Origin: Clostridium_AT radicumherbarum
GTDB taxonomy: Bacteria > Bacillota > Clostridia > Clostridiales > Clostridiaceae
Direction of reading: 5' to 3'
DNA: 64,000 nt
Assembly (NCBI RefSeq): GCF_045310525.1
Contig: NZ_JBJHZY010000001.1
Coordinates: 248,001 to 312,000 of the forward strand
Shown: positions 1 through 7,304 of the stretch, piece after piece
How the letters are laid out: each line of letters begins with the position of its first letter
How positions within the stretch are numbered: the first letter of the stretch is position 1
Program-made: the position numbers and the translations under genes
Notes under the pieces: generated by a model
Told to the model about the DNA's origin: nothing
The model's input: only the letters and a program-made list of their open reading frames with translations
Databases searched by the model: none

Positions 1-2
1 AT

Positions 3-686
3 ATCAATATGGTAGGCTTATCCTATTATGATATTAATTCTGGTAAAGAAATAATAATAAATGGAGATAAAACCTTTCTAGCGGCCAGCACAGTTAAAGT
101 TCAAATGAATATGGTACTGGATGATATGATTCAAAATGGTACAGTAAGTGAAAATGAAAGCCTACAGTACACAGATGACAGCTTTGAAGAAGGAACAGGA
201 ATACTGCAGTCTCAGGATTTATCAAAGCCCATTTCTTTATCATTATTAAGTGATTATTCTATAATTTACTCAGATAATATTGCTACAAACATGATTATTA
301 AAAGAATTAATTACTATAATATGAGAAATATGATTGATGCTAAACTTGGACATGCAACTGATAAATCTGGTAACTTTATTACGGCTACTGATGAAACAAC
401 CTTATTAAAACAGCTATATGAAAATGTAAACAATAACACATATTATTCTAAAATTATTGATGATATGAAAAATACAGAATTCCATGATAGATTAGATCTT
501 TATTTGCCCTACAATATTGTTGCCCATAAAGTGGGGAACTATGACAGCTATGTTAATGATGTAGGTATAATCTATACTGAAAATCCTTACATTTTAAGTA
601 TTTACACCAATGGCTTGGATAATGCTAATGAAGTTATTGCTCACATTTCGAAAATGATTTATGATTTCCAGGTAAATTATAATTAA
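3..686 (+). CDS. Serine hydrolase, beta-lactamase class A-like (5' partial)
   Basis: The reading frame is open to the left edge, so the true start and any signal peptide lie outside the window. Counting from the first in-window Met at position 9, the SxxK nucleophile motif STVK is at residues 27-30. An SDN-type motif (YSDN) lies near residue 88 and a KVG triad, in place of KTG, follows at about residue 174. These are the landmarks of the class A beta-lactamase/transpeptidase fold. I see no clear omega-loop ExxxN, so it is more likely a cell-wall-related serine hydrolase than a true beta-lactamase. The Asn-rich lipoprotein starts 17 bp downstream and may be co-transcribed. Confidence 0.75.
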   Translation: MNMVGLSYYDINSGKEIIINGDKTFLAASTVKVQMNMVLDDMIQNGTVSENESLQYTDDSFEEGTGILQSQDLSKPISLSLLSDYSIIYSDNIATNMIIKRINYYNMRNMIDAKLGHATDKSGNFITATDETTLLKQLYENVNNNTYYSKIIDDMKNTEFHDRLDLYLPYNIVAHKVGNYDSYVNDVGIIYTENPYILSIYTNGLDNANEVIAHISKMIYDFQVNYN

Positions 687-703
687 AAAGTGGAGGCTTA
701 ATA

Positions 704-1396
704 ATGAAAAAAGCAATTAGTTTAATAGCAATATCAATTTTAACTGCATCTTTATTATTTGGATGTAAGGCAAAGACAGTTGACAACCAAAATAATGGTG
801 CTAATCAAAACAGTACAGCTCAAAATGGTCAAAATCAAGGTAATTCTAATGGAAGAGGCCAGTTTCAAAGGGCTGATTTATCAGGACAAGTAGTAAGCAT
901 AAAGGGAAATGCGGTAACAATAAAGGTTATTAAGCAGCCTCAGTTTACGCAGCAAAATGGAAATAACAATAATGGCAGCAGCAACGGTAACGGAAATAAC
1001 AGTTCAAACAATAACAGTAACAATAATAACAACAATAATACTGGTAATAACAATAATCCTAATTCGAATAACGGCAACGGTAATAATCAAGGACAAAGAC
1101 CAAGAAGACAGCTGGAGTTTACAGGTGAAACAAAAACTATAACAATTCCTGATGGAACTTCAATAACTACAATGGTAAGAGGAAATCAAGGCAGACAAAC
1201 AGAGCAGTTAAAGGTTTCAGATTTAAAGGCAAATGATATATTACAGATTTGGTATGCAGATAAGAATAAAGGCACCTTTTCTAAAATAACTGTGCAGGAA
1301 TACGGCGTAAATGGCAATGGAGGAAACGGAAATAACAGCAATAGCAATAGCAATAATAACAGTAACAGCAGCAATCAAAGTAGTAGTTCAACTTAA
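704..1396 (+). CDS. Asn-rich low-complexity lipoprotein
   Basis: The N-terminus is a lipoprotein signal peptide with a lipobox ending LLFGC (Cys at about residue 21), so the protein should be anchored to the outer face of the membrane. Two long Asn/Gly/Ser-rich tracts (about residues 85-130 and 200-230) flank a more ordered segment (about 130-200) that may be a small beta domain. Start ATG is preceded by GTGGAGG. The Asn tracts come from AAT/AAC repeats and could vary in length by slippage. No enzymatic motif is visible, so the function is unknown. It follows the serine hydrolase closely and precedes a strong terminator. Confidence 0.7.
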   Translation: MKKAISLIAISILTASLLFGCKAKTVDNQNNGANQNSTAQNGQNQGNSNGRGQFQRADLSGQVVSIKGNAVTIKVIKQPQFTQQNGNNNNGSSNGNGNNSSNNNSNNNNNNNTGNNNNPNSNNGNGNNQGQRPRRQLEFTGETKTITIPDGTSITTMVRGNQGRQTEQLKVSDLKANDILQIWYADKNKGTFSKITVQEYGVNGNGGNGNNSNSNSNNNSNSSNQSSSST

Positions 1397-1433
1397 TTAT
1401 TAAAATAAATCAATGAATATACAGGAGATACTT

Positions 1434-1475
1434 AAAAACGCGGAAAGAATTTCTAAAATTTCTTCCGCGTTTTTC
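1434..1475 (+). terminator. Rho-independent terminator after the lipoprotein
   Basis: A 16-bp inverted repeat, AAAAACGCGGAAAGAA with its complement TTTCTTCCGCGTTTTT, encloses a short A/T loop and runs into T residues. It is symmetric enough to work in both directions between the convergent lipoprotein and ABC transporter genes. Confidence 0.9.
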
Positions 1476-1558
1476 TTTGAATTTTACTTGTATAGTGTCA
1501 AAGATTTCAATAGGGATTCTCGGAATGCTATTTACCATCCTGTAATTTAAAACAACTC

Positions 1559-2305
1559 TTAATTTAAAATAAATTTTTTAATTCTCTCATTTCCAGAATC
1601 ATTAAAGAAAACTTCCTTTTGGCCTTCCTCTATTATTTCACCATTTTCAATAAAAATAATTCTATCTGCCACCCTTTCAGCTAACTTCATATGGTGGGTT
1701 ATGATGAGTACAGCCATATTATCTTTTGCTAGACTTTCTATAGACTTTGCTACACTCTCTGTAAGCTCAGGGTCTAGTGCAGAGGTAGGTTCATCAAAAC
1801 ACATTATTTTAGGACTAAGTGCACAAGCTCTAGCTATAGCAACTCTCTGCCTTTCACCACCGGAAAGCTCACAAGGATAGGAGTTTAGACGGTCTTTAAG
1901 ACCTAGGCTGCTTAATAATTCTACTGCTTTTTCTATTGCTTCCTTTTTTGAAACCTTATAGGCGTTTATAGGTGCCTCAATAACATTTTCTAGAGCAGAT
2001 TTGTGCGGGAACAAGTTATAACTTTGAAAGACCATTCCAAGATTTTTAATCACTTCACGTACCTTTTTCTTCTTAGGATATACGCTTTTGTTATTCTCAC
2101 CCTTGCATAGAAATTGTCCATCTATTTCTATAGTTCCACTGTCAGATCTTTCAAGACCGTTGATACATCTTAAAAGGGTAGTCTTTCCAGCACCGGAGGG
2201 CCCTATTATTGCTAGTATTTCACCTTCCCTTAATTCAAAATTAATATTCTTTAATACCTGATTTCCCTTAAAGCTTTTATTTAAATTATCTATTTTTAAA
2301 ATCAT
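1559..2305 (-). CDS. Polar amino acid ABC transporter ATP-binding protein
   Basis: This is the cytoplasmic ATPase of an amino acid importer of the GlnQ/HisP family. Walker A (GPSGAGKTT), the signature LSGGERQR and Walker B (IMCFDEPTSALDP) are all present, and the length of about 248 residues is typical. I chose ATG at 2305 because a GGGAG ribosome site sits 9 nt upstream; the GTG at 2314 is almost on top of that site. It is the last gene of a three-gene minus-strand operon (binding protein, permease, ATPase) behind a T-box leader. Substrate is inferred from the leader: histidine is the best guess. Confidence 0.92.
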   Translation of the reverse strand: MILKIDNLNKSFKGNQVLKNINFELREGEILAIIGPSGAGKTTLLRCINGLERSDSGTIEIDGQFLCKGENNKSVYPKKKKVREVIKNLGMVFQSYNLFPHKSALENVIEAPINAYKVSKKEAIEKAVELLSSLGLKDRLNSYPCELSGGERQRVAIARACALSPKIMCFDEPTSALDPELTESVAKSIESLAKDNMAVLIITHHMKLAERVADRIIFIENGEIIEEGQKEVFFNDSGNERIKKFILN

Positions 2306-2319
2306 AATTGTCACGCTCC

Positions 2320-2961
2320 CTATTGATAGTAAGAGTACTTTTTCTCAAATACTTTAAAAAATTTTGTTAAGACAGCCGTAATTACAAGATAAAATATACC
2401 AACTACAATTAAGGGAGTTAAGGAAGCATCTCTATTTGATGCAATTTTACCTGCACGAAGCAGCTCACCTAGTCCAACTACATAAACCAAGGAGGTATCT
2501 TTAACTAAGGTTATAACCTCATTAGAAATTGGAGGTAGAGTTCTTTTTATAACTTGAGGGAGAATAATTCTAATAAAAGTTTTAAACCTTGTAAGCCCTA
2601 AAACTTCTGCAGCTTCATACTGTCCTTTATCTATTCCTTCAATGCCGCTTCTAAAAATTTCTGCAAAATAAGCACTATAATTTAATACAAATGCTATAAT
2701 TGCCGCTGTATATCTATCAAAGGTTATACCAACTACAGGCAGACCAAAGAATATAAATATTAACTGCAGAAGCAGGGGAGTTCCCCTCATAATCCAAATA
2801 TATAGCTGCACTATTTTATTTAAAACCTGCAGCTTAGATATTCTGCCAATTGATACTATCACGCCTAAGGGAATTGATAGTAAAGCTGTTATTAAAAATA
2901 TTTGCATAGTTGTATTAAGTCCATCAAGCATGGAAGGTATTAAATTATAAATATAATCCAC
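2320..2961 (-). CDS. Amino acid ABC transporter permease (HisM/GlnP family)
   Basis: This is a 213-residue integral membrane subunit with about five hydrophobic segments. It carries the family EAA loop, EAAEVLGLTRFKTFIRIILPQ, near residue 117, where the ATPase docks. Start is GTG, preceded by AAGGTG. It lies 14 bp upstream of the ATPase start and 15 bp downstream of the binding protein, so the three are one transcription unit. A single permease gene suggests a homodimeric channel. Substrate specificity is not visible from the sequence itself. Confidence 0.92.
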   Translation of the reverse strand: MDYIYNLIPSMLDGLNTTMQIFLITALLSIPLGVIVSIGRISKLQVLNKIVQLYIWIMRGTPLLLQLIFIFFGLPVVGITFDRYTAAIIAFVLNYSAYFAEIFRSGIEGIDKGQYEAAEVLGLTRFKTFIRIILPQVIKRTLPPISNEVITLVKDTSLVYVVGLGELLRAGKIASNRDASLTPLIVVGIFYLVITAVLTKFFKVFEKKYSYYQ

Positions 2962-2976
2962 TTGTAAACACCTTCT

Positions 2977-3792
2977 TTATTTTACAATATTTGAACCAAA
3001 CCACTTCTTTGATATTTCTGCGCTTGTTCCATCTTTCTTCATATTTTCTAATTCGCTATTTACCATACTAACTAACTCATTATCAGCTTTTCTAATTCCT
3101 ACGGCATACTGCTCCTTACCAAAGTCCTCTTGAAGTACTTTGTATTTTTCTATACCTCTTTCCTTCATATAGTATCTAGCTAAAACCTCATCTGCTATGA
3201 CTGCATCAACTCTGCCTGCTTCTAAGTCCATAAAGGCTTCATTATTGGTATCAAATAATACTGGCTTCCCTGAACTTAGGGATTTTAAAACTTCTGGTTC
3301 CTTGTTTAAGGCATCTAAGGAGCTTGACCCATTTTGAACTGCAACTTTTTTACCTTGAAGATCCTTTTTACTTTGTATATTTGAATTTGCCAGAGTTATA
3401 ATAAGCTGTCTATTTTCTAAATAGGGATTAGTAAAGGCAACCTTTTGCTTTCTTTCATCAGTTATTGAATACCCATTCCATATTAAATCAATATTTCCTG
3501 AATTAAGTTCTGTTTCTTTCATGGACCAATCAATGGATTGAAATTTAACATTTATACCTATTCTCTTAAATACTTCCTTAGCTAAGTCTATGTCAAAGCC
3601 TACAATGTCTCCTTTGGTATCTTTAAAACCCATAGGTGCAAAGGTGTCATCCAGGCCAACAACCACATAGCCTTTTGCCTTTAATTTTGAAAGAGAATCC
3701 TCATTACTTGCTGCTTTTTTTGAACACCCTGAAAATATTGCTATGCAAAATGCAAATAGAATTATTAAAACTATAAATTTTTTTGTTTTCAT
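2977..3792 (-). CDS. Amino acid ABC transporter substrate-binding lipoprotein
   Basis: A lipoprotein signal (IFSGCSKK, Cys at about residue 23) is followed by an SBP_bac_3 fold. It shows the family hallmarks GFDIDLAKEV and WNGYSIT and the C-terminal KKWFG. At 271 residues it matches family length. It captures an amino acid outside the membrane for the two downstream subunits. It is the first gene after the T-box leader, so the operon should be induced when the cognate tRNA is uncharged. The candidate specifier CAC would make this a histidine importer like the T-box-controlled hisXYZ systems known in Firmicutes. Confidence 0.92.
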   Translation of the reverse strand: MKTKKFIVLIILFAFCIAIFSGCSKKAASNEDSLSKLKAKGYVVVGLDDTFAPMGFKDTKGDIVGFDIDLAKEVFKRIGINVKFQSIDWSMKETELNSGNIDLIWNGYSITDERKQKVAFTNPYLENRQLIITLANSNIQSKKDLQGKKVAVQNGSSSLDALNKEPEVLKSLSSGKPVLFDTNNEAFMDLEAGRVDAVIADEVLARYYMKERGIEKYKVLQEDFGKEQYAVGIRKADNELVSMVNSELENMKKDGTSAEISKKWFGSNIVK

Positions 3793-3931
3793 TATCTTTA
3801 ATCTCTCCTTTAATATTTTATTATTTAAGTTTTGTGTATTAGCTGTAGATTATGAACTTTATAAACTTAAGATCAAAAATAGCAAACCCCTTTTTATTTC
3901 TTGAATTTGCAGCGCTACAAATTTAAGAAAT

Positions 3932-4232
3932 AAAAAACTCTCGTCCTCTAGTTTCAACTAGAGGACGAGAGTAATACTCACGTGGTTCCACCTCAATTTA
4001 TTAATATTTCACAATATTAACCTCTTCAAGTACGACAAAATATGCTTATACTCTAGCACTATAACGGGTGCAAGTAATCCGGAGGCAGTCTACTTCCGTA
4101 GGGTTCGATGCTCAGCTCAAAGATGTGTTCAAAATATACTCTAATGTCCTTCTCACCAACCAGGAGCTCTCTGTAAAAGAAAATATATTTTTACTCTTTC
4201 TTATCAATGCTATTATTGTTTTGATTTAATAT
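3932..4232 (-). ncRNA. T-box leader of the amino acid transporter operon, probable His
   Basis: Reading the minus strand there is a Stem I with AGTA (specifier-loop 5' side), an AGAGAG bulge and GGTTGGTGAGA distal loop. The 3' specifier side is GAACACATCTT. The T-box GGTGGAACCACG is at 3981-3992. A strong terminator with a 14-bp stem (CTCTCGTCCTCTAG) and a T run is at 3932-3971. Compared with the two thrS leaders here, the codon after GAA and before a purine is CAC (4125-4127), which predicts tRNA-His. The class is certain; the specifier is inferred from alignment by eye. Confidence 0.93.
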
Positions 4233-4238
4233 AGTAGT

Positions 4239-4267
4239 ATTGTAACGTACTAAAGTAAATTTGTCAA
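4239..4267 (-). promoter_or_regulatory. Sigma-A promoter of the T-box transporter operon
   Basis: On the minus strand TTGACA (4262-4267) is separated by exactly 17 bp from TACAAT (4239-4244). This places the transcript start just before Stem I of the T-box leader. Confidence 0.8.
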
Positions 4268-4340
4268 CTAATTTTATAAAGGAAAAATCTAATTGCTAAA
4301 ATAAATTTATTTACAATTTGGAAATAAATTTACCTTCAAA

Positions 4341-4369
4341 TTGACATAATTTAATCGTATATTGATAAT
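4341..4369 (+). promoter_or_regulatory. Sigma-A promoter of the cytochrome b5-like lipoprotein
   Basis: TTGACA (4341-4346) and GATAAT (4364-4369) are separated by 17 bp. They lie about 45 bp before the start codon of the lipoprotein gene and are divergent from the T-box promoter. Confidence 0.7.
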
Positions 4370-4413
4370 AAATATTATTCAATAATAGTAATTATTTAGG
4401 GGAGCCGTAAATT

Positions 4414-4794
4414 ATGAAAAAAATATTTGTTTTTGGTATATTAAGCTTTATGTTAATTGTAAGCGGATGTTCAAATAAGAAAGCGGAGGTACAAGGCACG
4501 GTTAATCCAAATGCTAGTACTGAAAGTAGTACAAATGCTGTAGCAAATTCAAATACCTCAGTAAACAAGGAATTCACTTTAGCTGAATTATCAAAGTATG
4601 ATGGTCAAAATGGTAATCCAGCTTATGTGGCAGTTGATGGGGTAATTTATGATGTAACTAATGCAAAGGGTTGGAGAAATGGGCAACATGTAGGTGGAGT
4701 TACTGCTGGAAAAGACTTATCTAAAGAAATAGAACAGTCCCCACATGGAAAAGATGTTCTACAGGGGCTGCCAGTGGTAGGAAAACTTAAATAA
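4414..4794 (+). CDS. Cytochrome b5-like heme-binding lipoprotein
   Basis: The signal peptide ends in a lipobox, IVSGCSNK, with lipid-accepting Cys19. A Ser/Thr/Asn linker follows (residues 30-50), then a cytochrome b5-like heme/steroid-binding domain (about 52-126) with FTLAELSKYDG and VDGVIYDVT. In this family the axial heme ligands would be His92 (GQHVGG) and His111 (SPHGKD). The protein is predicted to sit on the outer membrane face as an electron carrier. The next gene, 53 bp downstream, is a putative membrane cytochrome b and is the likely partner. Start ATG follows a GGGGAG site. Confidence 0.82.
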   Translation: MKKIFVFGILSFMLIVSGCSNKKAEVQGTVNPNASTESSTNAVANSNTSVNKEFTLAELSKYDGQNGNPAYVAVDGVIYDVTNAKGWRNGQHVGGVTAGKDLSKEIEQSPHGKDVLQGLPVVGKLK

Positions 4795-4847
4795 GTAATT
4801 AAGATTACATAAGGTGGACACAATCTTTTGCTTAAGAAGGGAAAAAC

Positions 4848-5378
4848 ATGAATAATAATAAACATTTAATAGCAAATAAAATTGAAAGAAAAAGAGTGAT
4901 TTATACCTTAATACTATTAATAATAGTTATTGCAGCTCTTCTATTTATGATATTTAGTAATATTGATATAGTAACTGCAATAAATTACAGGAAATTAAGA
5001 AGCTTTAGGGGACTAACAGGTCAAATAGCCGCTTGGGGATTTGGATTTTCAATATCAATGCTGGTTATTAGAAGAATTGCAAAGAGAATAAATTCTAAGG
5101 ATATTAAAATGAAGCTATTATCCTTAGCTAGGTTTACAAGAGAATGGCATGTTCCTATATCAATTATAGCATTTTCAGTAATTTTACTGCACGCATATAT
5201 TATTTTATCAAATGGATTTATTTTAGAACTAAGATATATTTCGGGACTTGCGGCATTGATTGTATTAGGAGCACAAATAATATCTGGAATCTTTAGATAT
5301 AAAAGAAAAGGTATAAAATTTCATATGATAATGGGAATATCTTTTATTGTTCTAATGGTTATCCACTTAATGTCTTAA
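4848..5378 (+). CDS. Putative di-heme membrane cytochrome b (ferric-reductase-like)
   Basis: This 176-residue protein has about five hydrophobic helices (near 15-39, 60-77, 103-122, 134-150, 157-176). Four histidines fall in two helices with identical spacing: His101 and His115, then His159 and His173. Paired histidines 13-14 residues apart in neighbouring helices are the usual pattern for two stacked b-hemes in ferric-reductase/cytochrome-b-like membrane domains. No flavin or NAD domain is present, so it would relay electrons rather than take them from NAD(P)H. The upstream cytochrome b5-like lipoprotein is the probable external partner. Function is inferred. Confidence 0.65.
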   Translation: MNNNKHLIANKIERKRVIYTLILLIIVIAALLFMIFSNIDIVTAINYRKLRSFRGLTGQIAAWGFGFSISMLVIRRIAKRINSKDIKMKLLSLARFTREWHVPISIIAFSVILLHAYIILSNGFILELRYISGLAALIVLGAQIISGIFRYKRKGIKFHMIMGISFIVLMVIHLMS

Positions 5379-5565
5379 AACTGTTATTATTTTAAAAGAT
5401 TAAGTAATAATTAAAAAATTGCCTATGTTATTGTAATATCAAACTGAATTCAGAAGCTAATATTGTAATTTATTCATGTATTGCTATACTATTAGTAGGA
5501 ATTTAAAATTAAGCTATATGGTAAAATACAATGCTGATAAATTATTATTTATAAGGAGTAACTAG

Positions 5566-6141
5566 ATGCGTATTATAGTTGGAATAACTGGAGCAAGTGG
5601 AGTAATACTTGGATATCATTTATTAAAGGCATTAAAAACATATCCTGAGTGTGAAACTCATTTAATAATAACAGATGGTGCAAAACGAACTTTTAAAATG
5701 GAAACACATTTAAACATCTCAGAAGTTGAAGATTTAGCGGATGTTGTACACGATAATGGTAATCTAGGAGCAAGCATCGCAAGTGGTTCCTTTAAAACAG
5801 ATGGAATGATAGTAATTCCCTGCAGTATGAAAACATTGTCGGGAATTGCCACGGGCTATGCTGAAAATTTATTAATAAGGGCTGCAGATGTATGCTTAAA
5901 GGAAAATAGACGTGTTGTATTGGTGCCAAGGGAAATGCCTTTTGGAAAAGTGCATATCAAAAACTTGAAGGAAGCTTCTGACCTAGGCTGTGTTATCCTG
6001 CCGCCAGTTTTAACCTTCTATAATTCAGCGGAAACTGTTGAAGAGCAAATCAACCATATAATTGGTAAAATCTTAATGCAGTTTGGTTTAGACTACGAGA
6101 ATTTTGTAGTGTGGAAGGGCGAGGAATTTGATAGGTCGTAA
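5566..6141 (+). CDS. ubiX: UbiX/Pad1-family flavin prenyltransferase
   Basis: The N-terminal GITGASGVILG loop is the flavin-binding signature of UbiX/Pad1. The C-terminal VPREMPFGKVHIKNL and LPPVLTFYN stretches match the dimethylallyl-phosphate-binding end of the family. The 191-residue length is normal. The known reaction is prenylation of FMN to make the cofactor for UbiD-type decarboxylases. No ubiD homologue lies nearby, so a partner must be elsewhere, or the gene has another role. Start ATG is preceded by AAGGAG. It stands alone and converges on the deacetylase gene. Confidence 0.85.
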   Translation: MRIIVGITGASGVILGYHLLKALKTYPECETHLIITDGAKRTFKMETHLNISEVEDLADVVHDNGNLGASIASGSFKTDGMIVIPCSMKTLSGIATGYAENLLIRAADVCLKENRRVVLVPREMPFGKVHIKNLKEASDLGCVILPPVLTFYNSAETVEEQINHIIGKILMQFGLDYENFVVWKGEEFDRS

Positions 6142-6150
6142 GTAAAGCTA

Positions 6151-6188
6151 AGTGCCGTCCCTTAACTTTTAAAGTTAGTGGCGGCACT
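6151..6188. repeat. Hairpin between convergent genes, overlaps a stop codon
   Basis: AGTGCCG and CGGCACT enclose a second nested inverted repeat, CTTAACTTT with AAAGTTAG. The hairpin contains the stop codon and last eight sense codons of the downstream minus-strand deacetylase. It may terminate transcription, but T runs are weak on both sides, so a palindromic repeat inserted at the gene end is also possible. Confidence 0.55.
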
Positions 6189-7112
6189 GATATTAACTAA
6201 TTTTATAAAATTATTCATATCGTATTTATTGCTGACATACAGCCTATGAAGCTTAAATAAGCCATTAGCTTTGCTTGCAGTTCCTGTTATTGTTGAAAAT
6301 CCCATTTTATAGCCCAAATTTTCAACTATCTTTAGAGTGTCCGTATTAAATTTACCATAGGGGTAAGCTATGTATGGAACCTCTCTTCCGAGAACCTTTT
6401 CAAGAGTAGTTTTTGAATCTTTAAGTTGACTCAATTGAACATCGTAGGATAGTTTGTTTAATTCAGGATGAGATACTGTATGAGACTCAATTTCCATACC
6501 TGACTTATCCATTTCCTGAAGCTGGTTGCTTGTTAAGTATCTATTATCGGTGTCAATACATGAGGTAATCATAAATACTGTTGCCTTAAGATTAAATTCT
6601 TTCAGTACAGGAAGGGCATTTGTATAATTATCAACATAACCATCATCTAAGGTAATAACAATGGGTTTCTTAGGGAGCTCGCTGCCATAAACTAGATGAT
6701 CGTATAATTCATTAAGGGTTAGAGTTGTAAAGCCATTATCCTTAAGATACTTCATTTGAAGCCTAAATTTTTCCTTTGGTATTCGAAGTTCATTTCCCTT
6801 TTCATAAGCTATGGAATGATACATTAAAACAGGGATATCCCTTGACTTACCTTCGCCTTTAATAGCTTCCTCAATTTTTATTTTTTCTGCTTGAAGCTTC
6901 TCATCTTCTGCCTTCTTAGCTTCTTCAGTCTTCTTAGCTTCGTAAAGCTTTCTTTGATTCTCAGCTTCTTTTTCCTTCACAGCTTGTGCCGCTGCCTGAG
7001 CCTTTGCTTTATCAGAGGAATGTTTAATAGAGTAAAAACTTAATGAACTTATTAAAAGGATTACAAGAAAAATAATTGCGGATAATACATATTTTCTGCT
7101 ATGTTTTCCCAT
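6162..7112 (-). CDS. Membrane-anchored polysaccharide deacetylase (NodB domain)
   Basis: I start at ATG 7112, giving MGKHSRK and a membrane anchor. A GTGAGG site precedes it, and the longer open frame to 7217 has no ribosome site. After the anchor comes a charged Ala/Lys/Glu coiled-coil (about 35-85), then a NodB carbohydrate esterase 4 domain. Metal and catalytic motifs are visible: TLDDGY with the Asp pair, and ESHTVSHP with the His metal ligands. Known family members de-N-acetylate peptidoglycan or related glycans at the cell surface. The last eight sense codons and the stop lie inside a palindromic hairpin, which may have replaced the original C-terminus. Confidence 0.85.
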   Translation of the reverse strand: MGKHSRKYVLSAIIFLVILLISSLSFYSIKHSSDKAKAQAAAQAVKEKEAENQRKLYEAKKTEEAKKAEDEKLQAEKIKIEEAIKGEGKSRDIPVLMYHSIAYEKGNELRIPKEKFRLQMKYLKDNGFTTLTLNELYDHLVYGSELPKKPIVITLDDGYVDNYTNALPVLKEFNLKATVFMITSCIDTDNRYLTSNQLQEMDKSGMEIESHTVSHPELNKLSYDVQLSQLKDSKTTLEKVLGREVPYIAYPYGKFNTDTLKIVENLGYKMGFSTITGTASKANGLFKLHRLYVSNKYDMNNFIKLVNISAATNFKS

Positions 7113-7217
7113 GGGTTTTTCCTCACTTTTAAATATGTAGTAAATAATAAAATTATAGCATAATTTGTATATTAATAATATACATGAAATATAAAAAATG
7201 TTGCATGGACGTGGCAA

Positions 7218-7236
7218 GGACGTTTCTCAGACGTCC
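7218..7236. repeat. GGACGT/ACGTCC palindrome (REP-like)
   Basis: GGACGT and ACGTCC form a hairpin inside outer arms GTGG (7211-7214) and CCAC (about 7242-7245). Similar GGGACG-type hairpins occur at 29658-29697 and 45537-45585, all between genes. Confidence 0.45.
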
Positions 7237-7246
7237 CCGTACCACA

Positions 7247-7291
7247 TTAAAAAAGGTTAAGGCAAAATGTAAAAATATTTGCTTTAACCTT
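7247..7291 (-). terminator. Terminator after helD
   Basis: AAGGTTAAGGCAAA (7253-7266) pairs with TTTGCTTTAACCTT (7278-7291). On the minus strand the stem is followed by a run of T residues, 14 bp past the helD stop codon. Confidence 0.8.
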
Positions 7292-7304
7292 ATTATTTTA
7301 ATAT

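Noticed and set aside
957..1374. Overlapping frames in the Asn-rich lipoprotein gene (plus and minus strand)
   Set aside because: They arise from AAT/AAC and AGC repeats and lack ribosome sites.
7113..7217. Upstream extension of the polysaccharide deacetylase
   Set aside because: The extra residues lack a ribosome site and run into a palindrome. The ATG at 7112 gives a normal membrane anchor after GTGAGG.
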